A program made the position numbers and the translations under genes. This document shows, piece after piece, positions 32,469 through 41,926 of a DNA stretch of 64,000 nt. This stretch comes from Wenzhouxiangella sp. XN79A (lineage in GTDB: Bacteria; Pseudomonadota; Gammaproteobacteria; Xanthomonadales; Wenzhouxiangellaceae), in contig NZ_JAAWWS010000122.1 in the NCBI RefSeq assembly GCF_012272825.1, positions 1-64,000 on the forward strand, written 5' to 3'. The stretch's first letter is position 1, and each line of letters starts with the position of its first letter. A model generated the notes under the pieces. That model ran no database searches and was not told where the DNA came from. It saw only the letters and a program-made list of their open reading frames with translations.

Positions 32469-34952
32469 TCAGCGGCAGTGCCAGCAGCCCTCGGCGCTGC
32501 CGATCGGGCTGCCCGGCGGGATCGCCGGTCCGTCCGGGACGGGTTCGGCCGGCGGGGCGGGGCGCTCGAGGTGGCCGACGATCTGCGCACGCAGCAGCGC
32601 GGCGAAGGCCGGATCGGTCGGCCGAGGCAGGCGCTTGCCGAGCGAAACCAGTCCGGCCCGCGCAGCGGCCCGCACCTCCATCGACGCCGAGCCGGCGTCC
32701 AGCCCGGTCAGGGCCGAGGCATAGCGCGCCGCCACGCGCTGCGCCAGCACCCGGGCCCGGTCATCGTCCGGACGCCGCAGCGCGTCGGTCACACGCTCCT
32801 CGATGGCATCGATCACCTGCTCCAGCGACGGAAGATCGGCCTGCAGGGCGTGCTGGCGGACCAGTCGTTCGGCTCGCCGGGGATCGAGCAGCGCGGCCAG
32901 CGTGATGTCGGCGGCGGTCTCGGCGGCCGTGAAGGGATCGAAGGCCGGTTCGGTCCGCGAGGCCAGTGTTTCCGGCGATGCCTCGTCGAAGCCGAACCCG
33001 CGCGTGCCGGGCGGCAGCAGCTCGAACAGCCGGTCCGGCAGGTCGAGGACCTTCGGCGACAGCGTGTCGAGCAGCGCGTCGAGCGCGCGCAGCTGGTCGG
33101 CGGCGGCAACCGGCGCCGGCGGCGGCGTGAACCGTCCGCGCCGGGCGTAGCGGAAGCGGACGCCGCCGAGGGACTTGGCAGCCGCATCGACCTGGTAGCG
33201 GTGATAGAGGTAGATCGGAACGAGCACTTCGCCGAGCTCGTTCAGCGGACGGCCGTCGGCGATCCGGTCCGGGCCGAAGCGCGCCAGGGCATGGGCGCGG
33301 ACCTCGAGCACCCGACGCAGTTCGTCGACGGCGTCGGCGCCGTTGTCCCAGACCGACGCCTCCGGATGCGCGCTGCCGACCGCGCGGCCGTGTTCGTCGG
33401 CGATGTACCACAGGCCACGCTCGAAGGCCTCGGCCAGGATCGCGTCCAGCGCGGCGGACTCGTCGACGTCCGGCGCGAACTCGGAGTACAGCCAGCGCGT
33501 GGTCACGATGTCCCACTCGCCGATTCCCTGGTCGTAGGCCCGGCTGAAGTCCAGCCGGCCGCCGCGCAGGTCCACCCACGGTGCGGGATAGTCCATGACC
33601 GAGGCGCGGTCGTTGCTGGAGGCGGCGAAGTTGTGGCCGAAGCCCAGCGCATGGCCGATTTCATGGGCCGACAGCTGACGGATGCGATCCAGCGACAGCT
33701 CGACCGGGTCGTCGTCACGGCCGGTGCCGGTGGCCTCGACGCCGGCCAGGCCCTCGAAGATCATCCGGTCCTGGCGGACGCGCTGCGAGCCGAGAATCAC
33801 GTGACCCTTGATGATCTCGCCGGTGCGCGGATCGATGACGCCGCCACCGTAGGACCAACCTCGGGTCTGGCGGTGGACCCACTGGACCACGTTGTAGCGG
33901 ATGTCGAGCGGATGGGCATCCTCGGGCAGCAGTTCGACCCGGAAGCCGTCCGCGAATCCGGCGGCCTCGAAGGCCTCGGCCCACCAGCCTGCGCCGTCGA
34001 GCAGCGCCTCGCGAATCCGCTCGGGCGCGCCGGGGTCGATGTAGAACACGATCGGCTCATCGATGCCCGAGGCCGGGTTGCCGGGTTCGACGTACTGCAG
34101 CCGCTGGCGGGCCGCGTAGCTGCGAACGATCGCTTCGTCCAGCGGCGCGGCGAAGTCGCGGAAGGCCCGTTCGAAACTGCCCGAGCGCGGATCGGCCTCG
34201 CGCACTCGATAGCCGGCATCGGGCAGTCGGACGAAGCTGTGGTGCTGGATCAGCGTGACGCTGTTCGGGTCGGCCGCCGTGGCCCGGACCTGGGCGCCGG
34301 GTTCGTCACCGCTGAACGTCATCCAGACGTCGATCTCGACATTGTCCGGAAACACCAGCAGCGAGCTCGTGTCCGGCAGCGAGCGGTCGTCGGCCCGCTT
34401 GAACGCGCCGCCGTCCGCCGACAGCCGCCGGGCCAGGCCCAGTTCGTCCAGGGTCAGGAAGCCGCCCAGATCGATCAGCACCCGGCCATCGTCGGCTTCG
34501 GCCAGCACCTCGGTGGCCCACACGAAGGAACGGGCGAACGACTCGGCCACGGCCTCGCGCTCCAGGCCGTTGGCGGTCTCTGCGCGGTAGCGGTGGTTCT
34601 CCGCCTCGAACACCACTCGGTCGCCGATCCGGCGGGCATTCAGGATCCGCCCGCTGTTGCCCCAGCCCCGATCGAGACCGAGCGGGTTGGAGCCGAGGCC
34701 GCGGGTCAGGCGAAGGGCGTGGATGAACCGGATCCGCGGACCGTCATCGGTGACCGGCGGCAGGGCAAGCAGCACAAGGCCGCGGTCTTCGTCGACGTAG
34801 GTTTCGAGGAACCCGGCGGTCCGTTCGAGCCCGTCGATGCGATCGTCGAACGACGCACTGCCGTCGCCGGGCTCGGCGGCCCGGGTCGGCGACGGTGTTG
34901 CGAGAGCCATGATGCCCAGCAGGGCCAGCGGGAGCAGGAGAGTGCGCAGCAT
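32469..34952 (-). CDS. Secreted zinc metalloprotease of the metzincin type (DUF5117/DUF4953-like)
   Basis: An 827-residue protein with a signal peptide (LLLPLALLGIMALATPSPTRA). The zinc site is HEIGHALGFGHN near residue 430, matching the metzincin HExxHxxGxxH, and is followed by SVMDYP as Met-turn. Conserved blocks around it (WGLDR-like GLDRGWGNSG, WWAEAFEAAGFADGF, GHVILGSQRVRQDR) recall the DUF5117/DUF4953 metalloprotease family, often about 800 residues. The C-terminus ends in GCWHCR. It is convergent with thrA and divergent from the BNR-repeat gene. Substrate unknown. Confidence 0.88.
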   Translation of the reverse strand: MLRTLLLPLALLGIMALATPSPTRAAEPGDGSASFDDRIDGLERTAGFLETYVDEDRGLVLLALPPVTDDGPRIRFIHALRLTRGLGSNPLGLDRGWGNSGRILNARRIGDRVVFEAENHRYRAETANGLEREAVAESFARSFVWATEVLAEADDGRVLIDLGGFLTLDELGLARRLSADGGAFKRADDRSLPDTSSLLVFPDNVEIDVWMTFSGDEPGAQVRATAADPNSVTLIQHHSFVRLPDAGYRVREADPRSGSFERAFRDFAAPLDEAIVRSYAARQRLQYVEPGNPASGIDEPIVFYIDPGAPERIREALLDGAGWWAEAFEAAGFADGFRVELLPEDAHPLDIRYNVVQWVHRQTRGWSYGGGVIDPRTGEIIKGHVILGSQRVRQDRMIFEGLAGVEATGTGRDDDPVELSLDRIRQLSAHEIGHALGFGHNFAASSNDRASVMDYPAPWVDLRGGRLDFSRAYDQGIGEWDIVTTRWLYSEFAPDVDESAALDAILAEAFERGLWYIADEHGRAVGSAHPEASVWDNGADAVDELRRVLEVRAHALARFGPDRIADGRPLNELGEVLVPIYLYHRYQVDAAAKSLGGVRFRYARRGRFTPPPAPVAAADQLRALDALLDTLSPKVLDLPDRLFELLPPGTRGFGFDEASPETLASRTEPAFDPFTAAETAADITLAALLDPRRAERLVRQHALQADLPSLEQVIDAIEERVTDALRRPDDDRARVLAQRVAARYASALTGLDAGSASMEVRAAARAGLVSLGKRLPRPTDPAFAALLRAQIVGHLERPAPPAEPVPDGPAIPPGSPIGSAEGCWHCR

Positions 34953-35078
34953 GCGGGATCCGGTGAAAAAAGCCTGGCCGGAGTATGCCCCAGCTGGCCC
35001 GCGGCGCGTTTTTGCGGTGGATTCCGTTTGCTTTGCTGGAGGACGCCACCACGACCAGTGTGCGCGACACGCGAGGCG

Positions 35079-37907
35079 ATGACCATGGATCGAAACAGCA
35101 GCCGGTCCCGGCGGATCGCCGGGCTGATGATCCTGACCCTGCTGAGTCCGCCGTCGTTCGGCTCGGGGCTGAGCTGGATGCCGCTCGGTCCGGCGGGCGG
35201 CAGGATCGATGCCTTGACCGCCTCGCCGTTCGCTGCCGGACGGCAGTGGGCGCTGGCCTCCGGCGGGATCTTCGCCAGCGCCGACGGCGGTGCGACGTGG
35301 TCGGAGCGAAGCAGCGGCCTGGCCGAGCCCTGGTTCGGCCCCTCGGTGCGACGCCCGTTACTGGCCAGCCCGACCGGCCCCGACGCACTCTACCTGGTCG
35401 GCTGGTGGCGTCTGCATGCATCGATGGACGGCGGCCTGAGCTGGCAGGATCGGACCCCGCCGGCGGCCCTGCTTCCGTCGGACACCGTGCTGTACCGTGC
35501 CGTTGCCTCGAGGACCGTGCCGGGCCGCGTTCACGTGGCGTTGTTCAACGGCGACCTGTTGACCAGCAGCGACGCCGGCCGGACCTGGACGAGGACGCCC
35601 GGCTCGGGCCTTGCGTTTCCCTGGGTCATCAATGCGATCGACAGCCACCCGATCCGGCCGGACGAGTTGTTCGTCGCCTACCGGGATTTCCTGGGCTCCC
35701 GCGCCGATCATCGCCTGTACCGGGTCACCGGCGGTGGCACGCGCTGGAGCCTGATCGGCTGTGCATCCGGCTGTCCATGGGAGAGCGATCCGATCGAGGA
35801 TCTGGGCTTCTCACCCGGCGGCCGGCTCTGGCTCGTGACCGAGCAGGGCGCCGCACGCAGCGATGACGACGGCACCAGCTGGACGCCGGTTGCCGGGGGT
35901 GCAGGGCAATGGATCGAACCGCACCCCAGCGATCCCGACCGCGCTGCGGTCGGCGGCCGGGTGGGCCTGTCGGAGACCTCCGACGGCGGGGCGGTCTGGG
36001 CCGACGTGGTTGCCGGCATTCCCGGCAACAGCCTCGGCGAACCGGCCGAGACCACGCAGCCGGCCTGGGATCGTGGTGCGCCGGATCGGGTTCTGATCGG
36101 CACCGAGGGCAATGGCGTCATGCAGCGCAGTGCTGCCGGCAGCTCGACGTTCGTGCGGGTCGGGGTCGGTCTGAACGCGCTCGATACCGGTGCTGTCGTT
36201 GCCGTCGGGTCGGCGCTGCTGGCCGGTGTGCGGCGTGGCGATCTCGGTGCTGCCGAGGTTCTGTATCGAAGCAGCGACGGCGGATCGAGCTGGCGTCCGG
36301 CCGGCAACGGCATCGGGCCGGACGAGATTCTGGATTTCGCGCTCGATCCGGATGATTCGCTCCGCGTCCATGCCGCGGGCACCAACCGGACGTCGCCGGA
36401 CGGCTTCGGTAGCGCCGGTGGGGCCGACGGTGGCGTGTACCGCAGCAACGACGCGGGGGCAACCTGGACGGTGACCGACGGCGGTCTGCCGGACGATTCG
36501 GCCGATGGCGGGCTCGGGAATCCGCGCTTCGCGCCGGTCAACGCGCTGGCCGCCTCACCGCGGATCGGCTCCAACGAACTGTGGGCCGGCGGGGTCGGCA
36601 GTTTCGTCCCGGATGGTTCCGGCGGCTTTACCCAACAAGCGGCGCGAATCTATTCCACGATCGACCTCGGCACGAACTGGAGCGGCGCCGACGCTGGCCT
36701 CGGCGGGGTCGAGATCGTGCCGGATCCCGATGGATTCGGCCTTTTCTCGGCGCGGGCCTCGGTGGTGGACCTGGTCGTCGATGTCGCCGATCCGCTGGGC
36801 CGGACCCTGTATGCGGCCGCTCGTGTGGACGGCCTGTTCGACGACCTCGACGATCCGACCCCGCTGAGCACGCCGAACGGCGTCTTCCGCAGCAGCGACG
36901 GCGGGCTGAGCTGGAGCGCGGCCTCGACCGGTCTGCCCGGGTTCAATGATGATCCCGCAGCCGCCACGGCCGACGTCTCGGCGCTGGCCCAGGACCCGAC
37001 CGATCCGACCGGTCTGACGCTGTACGCGGCGGTCTACGACGACGATGTCGCGGCCTCGGTGTATCGCAGCGTCGACGGCGCGGTCAGCTGGGCCCGGGCC
37101 GATGTCGGGCTGGTCGGCCGCGAGGTCCGCGACCTCCTCGTGCACCCGATGAGCGGCGATGTCTATGCCGCTGTCGACGCCCCGGGACCTGGCGGCGTCT
37201 TCGTACGTCCTGCCGGCGCCACTGGCTGGAGCGCGCTCGGGTCGGGCCTCCCGCGCCTGCTCGGCGCACACCGACTGTGGCTGGACGCGTCGGCCGACCG
37301 ACTCTACGCCGGTACCGATCGCAGTGTCTGGGCGCTGTCGTTGGCGCCCGACGAGGACATCGACGGCGCGCCGGACGCGGTCGAGCAGGCGGCGCCGAAC
37401 TCCGGCGACGGCAACGGCGATTCCGTGCCGGACGCCGCCCAGTCCTCGGTGGCCAGCCTGCTCGTCGACGTGGCAGGCCTGCGCGGCGGCGATGACTACC
37501 GGACCCTCGCCGTGGTTCCGCTGGCTGGCGATTGTTCGAGGATCGAACAGGTCGATACGTTGGCGGCCTGGCCGGACGTGCCCGCCGAGCGCAGTCACGA
37601 CGACCCGTTCGGCGGCCTGGGCTGGCGGTTGCCGGACTGTACCGAGGCCCAGCTGACCTGGATTCATCACGGCCGTGCCTTTCCGGACCCCGCCACGGCG
37701 GTGCGGGCATGGCAATTCGACCCCTCTGGTTCGCAGCGGCTCGGCTGGCAGGCCGTGCACGCGGTGGTCAGCGGCGACCGTTGGACGCTGACGGTGCGGG
37801 ATGGCGGGGCCGGGGACGCCGACGAGGAACCGGGCGCGATCACCGTCCGCGCCGCGGTGAAGGTGCTGGCCGAACGGTTCTTTCGCGACGGGATGGAGCC
37901 GGAATGA
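35079..37907 (+). CDS. Secreted BNR/Asp-box beta-propeller protein with choice-of-anchor-U-like C-terminus (paralogue 1)
   Basis: A 942-residue protein with signal peptide (RIAGLMILTLLSPPSFG). About ten Asp-box motifs run through the body (SADGGATW, SMDGGLSWQD, SSDAGRTWT, SDDDGTSW, SSDGGSSWR, SNDAGATWT, SSDGGLSWS), typical of sialidase/VPS10-type propellers. After residue ~765 the pattern changes to calcium-like DEDIDGAPD and GDGNGDSVPDAAQSSVASL, then a domain resembling choice-of-anchor-U. The last residues, RFFRDGMEPE, recur in the neighbouring paralogue. No catalytic residues for sialidase are evident. It is probably surface-exposed or secreted. Confidence 0.85.
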   Translation: MTMDRNSSRSRRIAGLMILTLLSPPSFGSGLSWMPLGPAGGRIDALTASPFAAGRQWALASGGIFASADGGATWSERSSGLAEPWFGPSVRRPLLASPTGPDALYLVGWWRLHASMDGGLSWQDRTPPAALLPSDTVLYRAVASRTVPGRVHVALFNGDLLTSSDAGRTWTRTPGSGLAFPWVINAIDSHPIRPDELFVAYRDFLGSRADHRLYRVTGGGTRWSLIGCASGCPWESDPIEDLGFSPGGRLWLVTEQGAARSDDDGTSWTPVAGGAGQWIEPHPSDPDRAAVGGRVGLSETSDGGAVWADVVAGIPGNSLGEPAETTQPAWDRGAPDRVLIGTEGNGVMQRSAAGSSTFVRVGVGLNALDTGAVVAVGSALLAGVRRGDLGAAEVLYRSSDGGSSWRPAGNGIGPDEILDFALDPDDSLRVHAAGTNRTSPDGFGSAGGADGGVYRSNDAGATWTVTDGGLPDDSADGGLGNPRFAPVNALAASPRIGSNELWAGGVGSFVPDGSGGFTQQAARIYSTIDLGTNWSGADAGLGGVEIVPDPDGFGLFSARASVVDLVVDVADPLGRTLYAAARVDGLFDDLDDPTPLSTPNGVFRSSDGGLSWSAASTGLPGFNDDPAAATADVSALAQDPTDPTGLTLYAAVYDDDVAASVYRSVDGAVSWARADVGLVGREVRDLLVHPMSGDVYAAVDAPGPGGVFVRPAGATGWSALGSGLPRLLGAHRLWLDASADRLYAGTDRSVWALSLAPDEDIDGAPDAVEQAAPNSGDGNGDSVPDAAQSSVASLLVDVAGLRGGDDYRTLAVVPLAGDCSRIEQVDTLAAWPDVPAERSHDDPFGGLGWRLPDCTEAQLTWIHHGRAFPDPATAVRAWQFDPSGSQRLGWQAVHAVVSGDRWTLTVRDGGAGDADEEPGAITVRAAVKVLAERFFRDGMEPE

Positions 37908-38064
37908 TCCCGTCGGTCGAACGGATCTTCGCCCGTGAGCCGGGCGCACTGGCTGGTTCTGCCCGCCGTTTGCGTCTTTAATGAAAGCAACGTACCTTTT
38001 GGGGCGCGGCGGTCGCTGTGTTCGAGCCGATCGTGCGCGCGTCCGCCGTCTCGAGGAGAGTTCG

Positions 38065-40905
38065 ATGAAATCCAGACTTCTGTTCTGCCTGCCGCTTGCA
38101 CTGATCCTTCTGGCCTGGTCCGACCCGTCCTCGGCGGGGCCCGGCGTGTGGACGTCCAGCGGGCCCGCGGGCGGCCGCGCTGACGTGCTGGTGGCCTCGC
38201 CGTTCACCGCCGACGAGTTCTACGCGCTCGGCAACGGCACCGTCTTCAAGAGCATCGACGGGGGCACCACCTGGTCGGAGGCCAGCGCCGGCATCAATCG
38301 TCGCGTGTTCCAGCTGGTCCACGGCGGGACCGCGGCCAACCGGCTGCTGGCGTCCAATTCCTCGAAGATCTGGTACAGCAACGACGGCGCCATGACCTGG
38401 CAGGATCGTTCGCCGCCAGCGGCCCTGCTCGGCACCGAATCGATCGGCCGCATTGCCGCCTCCTCGGCCTTGCCGGGGACCTACTACGCCGCGGCGTCCG
38501 ATGGTCGTGTCCTGATCACGGAGGATTCCGGCCTGACCTGGCGGGCCTCGGCACCGATCGTTCAACCGGACGATCTGTTCATCCAGGCGATCGCAGCCGA
38601 CCCGGCCGTTCCGCATCGCGTGCTGGTTGCGACCGCAACGGACTTCGGGGTTTCGGATCATCGGATCTGGGTCGGTGACCTCAGCGACCCGCCGCCGCCC
38701 ACGGTCTGGACGACCGTGCCGTGCGCGGTCGATTGTCCCTGGGACCAGGCGCCCATCGCGGAATTCGAATTCGGCAGCATGGGGCGGGTCTGGGCGATCC
38801 CGTCCTTCGGCGGTCCCGTGACGCGCAGCGACGACGGCGGCCTGACCTGGACGGCGACCAGCGTCGTCAGTGGCAACCGGATTTCGGTGAACCCGGTCGA
38901 CAACACCGAGGCCTACGTGGCCGGTGACGAGGGCCTGCACTACACCACCGACGACGGCGCAACCTGGACCCAGGTCCTGTCCGGTTTCGTCGGCAACGAC
39001 CTGCTGCAGCCGGCGCGCTCGAGCGACGTGATCTACAACCCCTTCAACCCTTCGATCCAGCTGGCGGGCTCCTTCACCAACGGCGTCTACCGCCGCAACG
39101 CGCTGCCGCCGCTCGATACCTTCGTTCCGCAGATTTCGGGCTTTACCGCGCAGCAGATCCGTGCGGTTGCGTCGAATACCCTGGATCGGGTGCATGCCGG
39201 CGTCAGCGATTCGTTCGGCGCGACCTATGTCGGCTTCCGCAGCGTCAACAACGGCGCGACCTGGTCGACGGCCAACGCGGGGCTGGACGCCGACCAGTTC
39301 CGAGCGCTGGTGGTCGATCCGAACGACAGCGACGTGATCTACGCCGGCGGTCGATTCGACCCGAAGTCCGATAACCTGGGCGTCACCGTCCCCGGCAACG
39401 GGGGGGTGTTCAAGAGCACCAACGGCGGGCTGAACTGGGTGACCATCGACAACGGCATTCCGTTGACGCCCGCGCCGTTCGCCTTCTCGCTGTTCGGGAC
39501 CGTGCGCGACATCGCGATCGATCCCGGTTCGGCCGATCCGGTGAGCGGCGAGTCGCAGGTGCTCTACGCGGTCGGCAGCGGCCGGTTCCGTCAGGACTCG
39601 GCAATGCCGGGAACCGTCGTCCAGGACGCCGCCCGGATCTACAAGAGCACCGATGCCGGAACGACCTGGGTGGCTTCCGAAACGGGCATCGGCGGTGGGG
39701 AGATCACCGCCACCGGCCAGGTGATCTTCGCCTCGGGCGTCCAGATCATCGTCGATCCGACCGACCCCAGCGGTAACACGCTGTACTTCGCCGCGTTCAT
39801 TTCGCGCCCCACCGCGACCGAGCCGACGATCGATAACGGGGTGTTCAAGAGCATCGACGGCGGTGCGACCTGGAGCAACGTGACCAACGGACTGCCGCGG
39901 GCGAACGGCAGCACGGCGCCGGGGGCCGTCTCGGCCGATGTTCTCTCGCTGGCGATCGATCCGACCAGTGGGCACCTGTATGCATCCATCAACGATCTCA
40001 CCAACAGCGCGCTGGGGACGGTCTACACGTCGACCGACGGCGCGCTGAACTGGTCGTTCGCCGGCACCGGCCTGGACAACCGGGACGTGCGCGACCTGGC
40101 CGTCGACCCAGTGACCGGGGATGTCTATGCCGCGGTCGTCGATCCGCTCGGCAACGGCGACGGCGGGGTGTTCGTCAGCGATGACGGCGGCGCCAGCTGG
40201 GCATCGCTGAGCACCGGTTTTCCGGGCACGGCCGTCGCCCTGAAGCTCGAGCTCGACAATTCCGGGCCCGAGTTGCTGATCCATGCCGGAACCTCCCGTG
40301 GCGTGCAGAGCTTTACCGCGCTGCCCGACGGCGATACCGACGGCGCGACCGACGATACCGAGGACGCCGCACCGGCCGTCGCACGCGGCGGACTTCCCGG
40401 CGACGGCAACGGCGACGGAACGCTCGATCGACTGCAGCAGGACGTGGCCTCGCCCCAGGTGGTGACGGCGACGCGTGGCACGCCGGTCACGATCACGGCC
40501 AGCATCACGCCGATTTCCGGGACCTGCGATCGGCTCGAGAACAGCTTCGGGCTCGGCCTGCTCAGCGGCGTCCCGTCCGAAGCGACCTACGATTCCCCGT
40601 TCAGCGGGCTTCACCTGCGGATTCCGGACTGCGAAGAAGCCGAAGTGCAGCTGGTCTACCACACCCGGAGCTTCGACGACGATCCGAGCTGGCGGATCCG
40701 CGGTTACGGACTGGCGTTTCCCGATCAGGAAACCACGGCCTGGTTCGACATCGAACCGGCCAGTGTGAGCGGCAGCACCTGGAGCTTCACGGTGGCCGAT
40801 GGCGCGATCGGCGATGCGACGCCGGACGACGGCATCATCGTGTTCCAGGGTGCGGCCAAGCAGCTGACCGAGGCGTTCTTCGCCGACTCGATGGAAGCCG
40901 AGTAA
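38065..40905 (+). CDS. Secreted BNR/Asp-box beta-propeller protein with choice-of-anchor-U-like C-terminus (paralogue 2)
   Basis: A 946-residue tandem paralogue of the preceding gene. Signal peptide SRLLFCLPLALILLAWSDPSSA is split for quoting as LLFCLPLALILLAW. About eleven Asp-box motifs follow (SIDGGTTWSE, SNDGAMTWQD, SDDGGLTWT, TTDDGATWTQ, STDAGTTWV, SIDGGATWSN). The tail has GDTDGATDDTEDAAP and GDGNGDGTLDRLQQDVAS, then ends AFFADSMEAE. GAGGAG eight bases upstream marks ATG 38065. Both paralogues keep length and architecture but differ widely in sequence, so the duplication is old. Confidence 0.86.
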   Translation: MKSRLLFCLPLALILLAWSDPSSAGPGVWTSSGPAGGRADVLVASPFTADEFYALGNGTVFKSIDGGTTWSEASAGINRRVFQLVHGGTAANRLLASNSSKIWYSNDGAMTWQDRSPPAALLGTESIGRIAASSALPGTYYAAASDGRVLITEDSGLTWRASAPIVQPDDLFIQAIAADPAVPHRVLVATATDFGVSDHRIWVGDLSDPPPPTVWTTVPCAVDCPWDQAPIAEFEFGSMGRVWAIPSFGGPVTRSDDGGLTWTATSVVSGNRISVNPVDNTEAYVAGDEGLHYTTDDGATWTQVLSGFVGNDLLQPARSSDVIYNPFNPSIQLAGSFTNGVYRRNALPPLDTFVPQISGFTAQQIRAVASNTLDRVHAGVSDSFGATYVGFRSVNNGATWSTANAGLDADQFRALVVDPNDSDVIYAGGRFDPKSDNLGVTVPGNGGVFKSTNGGLNWVTIDNGIPLTPAPFAFSLFGTVRDIAIDPGSADPVSGESQVLYAVGSGRFRQDSAMPGTVVQDAARIYKSTDAGTTWVASETGIGGGEITATGQVIFASGVQIIVDPTDPSGNTLYFAAFISRPTATEPTIDNGVFKSIDGGATWSNVTNGLPRANGSTAPGAVSADVLSLAIDPTSGHLYASINDLTNSALGTVYTSTDGALNWSFAGTGLDNRDVRDLAVDPVTGDVYAAVVDPLGNGDGGVFVSDDGGASWASLSTGFPGTAVALKLELDNSGPELLIHAGTSRGVQSFTALPDGDTDGATDDTEDAAPAVARGGLPGDGNGDGTLDRLQQDVASPQVVTATRGTPVTITASITPISGTCDRLENSFGLGLLSGVPSEATYDSPFSGLHLRIPDCEEAEVQLVYHTRSFDDDPSWRIRGYGLAFPDQETTAWFDIEPASVSGSTWSFTVADGAIGDATPDDGIIVFQGAAKQLTEAFFADSMEAE

Positions 40906-40912
40906 GGACCGA

Positions 40913-41926
40913 TCAGAGGGCCCCGCCGACCAGGCGGGGTTCCGGCTCGAGGGTGACGCCGAAGCGCTCACCGACCGAGTCCCGGATCGCGCGGGCCAGC
41001 GCGAGCACGTCGGCGCCGGTCGCGCTGCCGTCGTTGGTCAGGACCAGCGCGTGACGGTCGTAGACCCGCGCACCGCCGATCGAGCGGCCGCGCCAGCCCA
41101 ATCGATCGATCATCCAGGCGGCCGACAGCTTCCTCCGGCCGTCGATCTCCCAGCACGGCAGTTCGGGGTTGCGGGCCAGCAGCTCATCGGCCCTGGCGGC
41201 GTCGACCACCGGGTTCTTGAAGAAGCTGCCGGCGTTCGGCCGGAGGGCCGGGTCCGGGAGCTTGCTCCGGCGGATGCCCATGACTGCGTTCGCCACGTCG
41301 GCGGGTCGAAGTTCCGCCGGCGATCGGCCGGTCAGCGCCTCGGCCAGCGCCGGATAGTCGAGCCGCGGGCCGGCGCTGCGCGTCAGGACGAGCCGGACGG
41401 CGAGCAGCACGTAACGGTCCTCGTTCTTGAAGCGGCTGGTCCGGTAGCCCAGCGCGCAGTCGGCGACGCCGATCCAGCCGGTTTGCCCGGTCGCCCGATC
41501 GAACACTTCGACCGCGTCGAGCAGGTCGGCCAGCTCCACGCCGTAGGCGCCGATGTTCTGCATCGGCGCGGCGCCGACGCTGCCCGGAATCAGGGTCAGG
41601 TTCTCCAGTCCCCACAGGCCGCGCGCCACGGCGTCCTCGACCAGCTTGTGCCAGTCCTCGCCGGCGGCGGCTTCGACCAGCACGCGGTCGGCGTCGAGGT
41701 CGTGGAAACGTCGCCCGAGGAGCCGGTTCAGGACCACACGCCCGGCCGGATCGCCGACGAACAGGGTGTTGCTGCCGCCGCCGAGCAGCAGCAGTTCGCG
41801 TTCGGTATCGAGCAGGCGGGGGAGGTCGGCCACGTCGTCGAGCACGGCCAGCTCGGCCGCCCGGGCCGGCAGACGAAACGTGCTCAACGGCCCGAGATCC
41901 GCGTTGCGCTGGAGCTCAGCCGTCAT
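40913..41926 (-). CDS. murB: UDP-N-acetylenolpyruvoylglucosamine reductase
   Basis: A 337-residue FAD enzyme that reduces the enolpyruvyl group in peptidoglycan precursor synthesis. FAD-binding LLLLGGGSNTLFVGD, LIPGSVGAAPMQNIGAYGVE, and the catalytic serine region NAGSFFKNPVV are visible, with the C-terminal Glu in EPEPRLVGG. Length and the Tyr-loop (GYRTSRFKNEDRYV) mark it as the E. coli-like type I. Its ATG at 41926 lies 11 bases inside the end of pyrD, an unusual operon partner. Confidence 0.95.
   Translation of the reverse strand: MTAELQRNADLGPLSTFRLPARAAELAVLDDVADLPRLLDTERELLLLGGGSNTLFVGDPAGRVVLNRLLGRRFHDLDADRVLVEAAAGEDWHKLVEDAVARGLWGLENLTLIPGSVGAAPMQNIGAYGVELADLLDAVEVFDRATGQTGWIGVADCALGYRTSRFKNEDRYVLLAVRLVLTRSAGPRLDYPALAEALTGRSPAELRPADVANAVMGIRRSKLPDPALRPNAGSFFKNPVVDAARADELLARNPELPCWEIDGRRKLSAAWMIDRLGWRGRSIGGARVYDRHALVLTNDGSATGADVLALARAIRDSVGERFGVTLEPEPRLVGGAL
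40921..40939 (+). terminator. Possible terminator hairpin at the convergent BNR / murB ends
   Basis: CCCCGCC-GACCA-GGCGGGG is a perfect 7-bp stem 15 bases after the BNR paralogue stop, within the last codons of murB. It is followed only by TTCC on the plus strand, so rho-independent function is uncertain. Confidence 0.35.

Noticed and set aside
32478-35078. Long plus-strand open frame before the first BNR protein
   Set aside because: It is antisense to the metzincin; the signal peptide and real start are at 35079.
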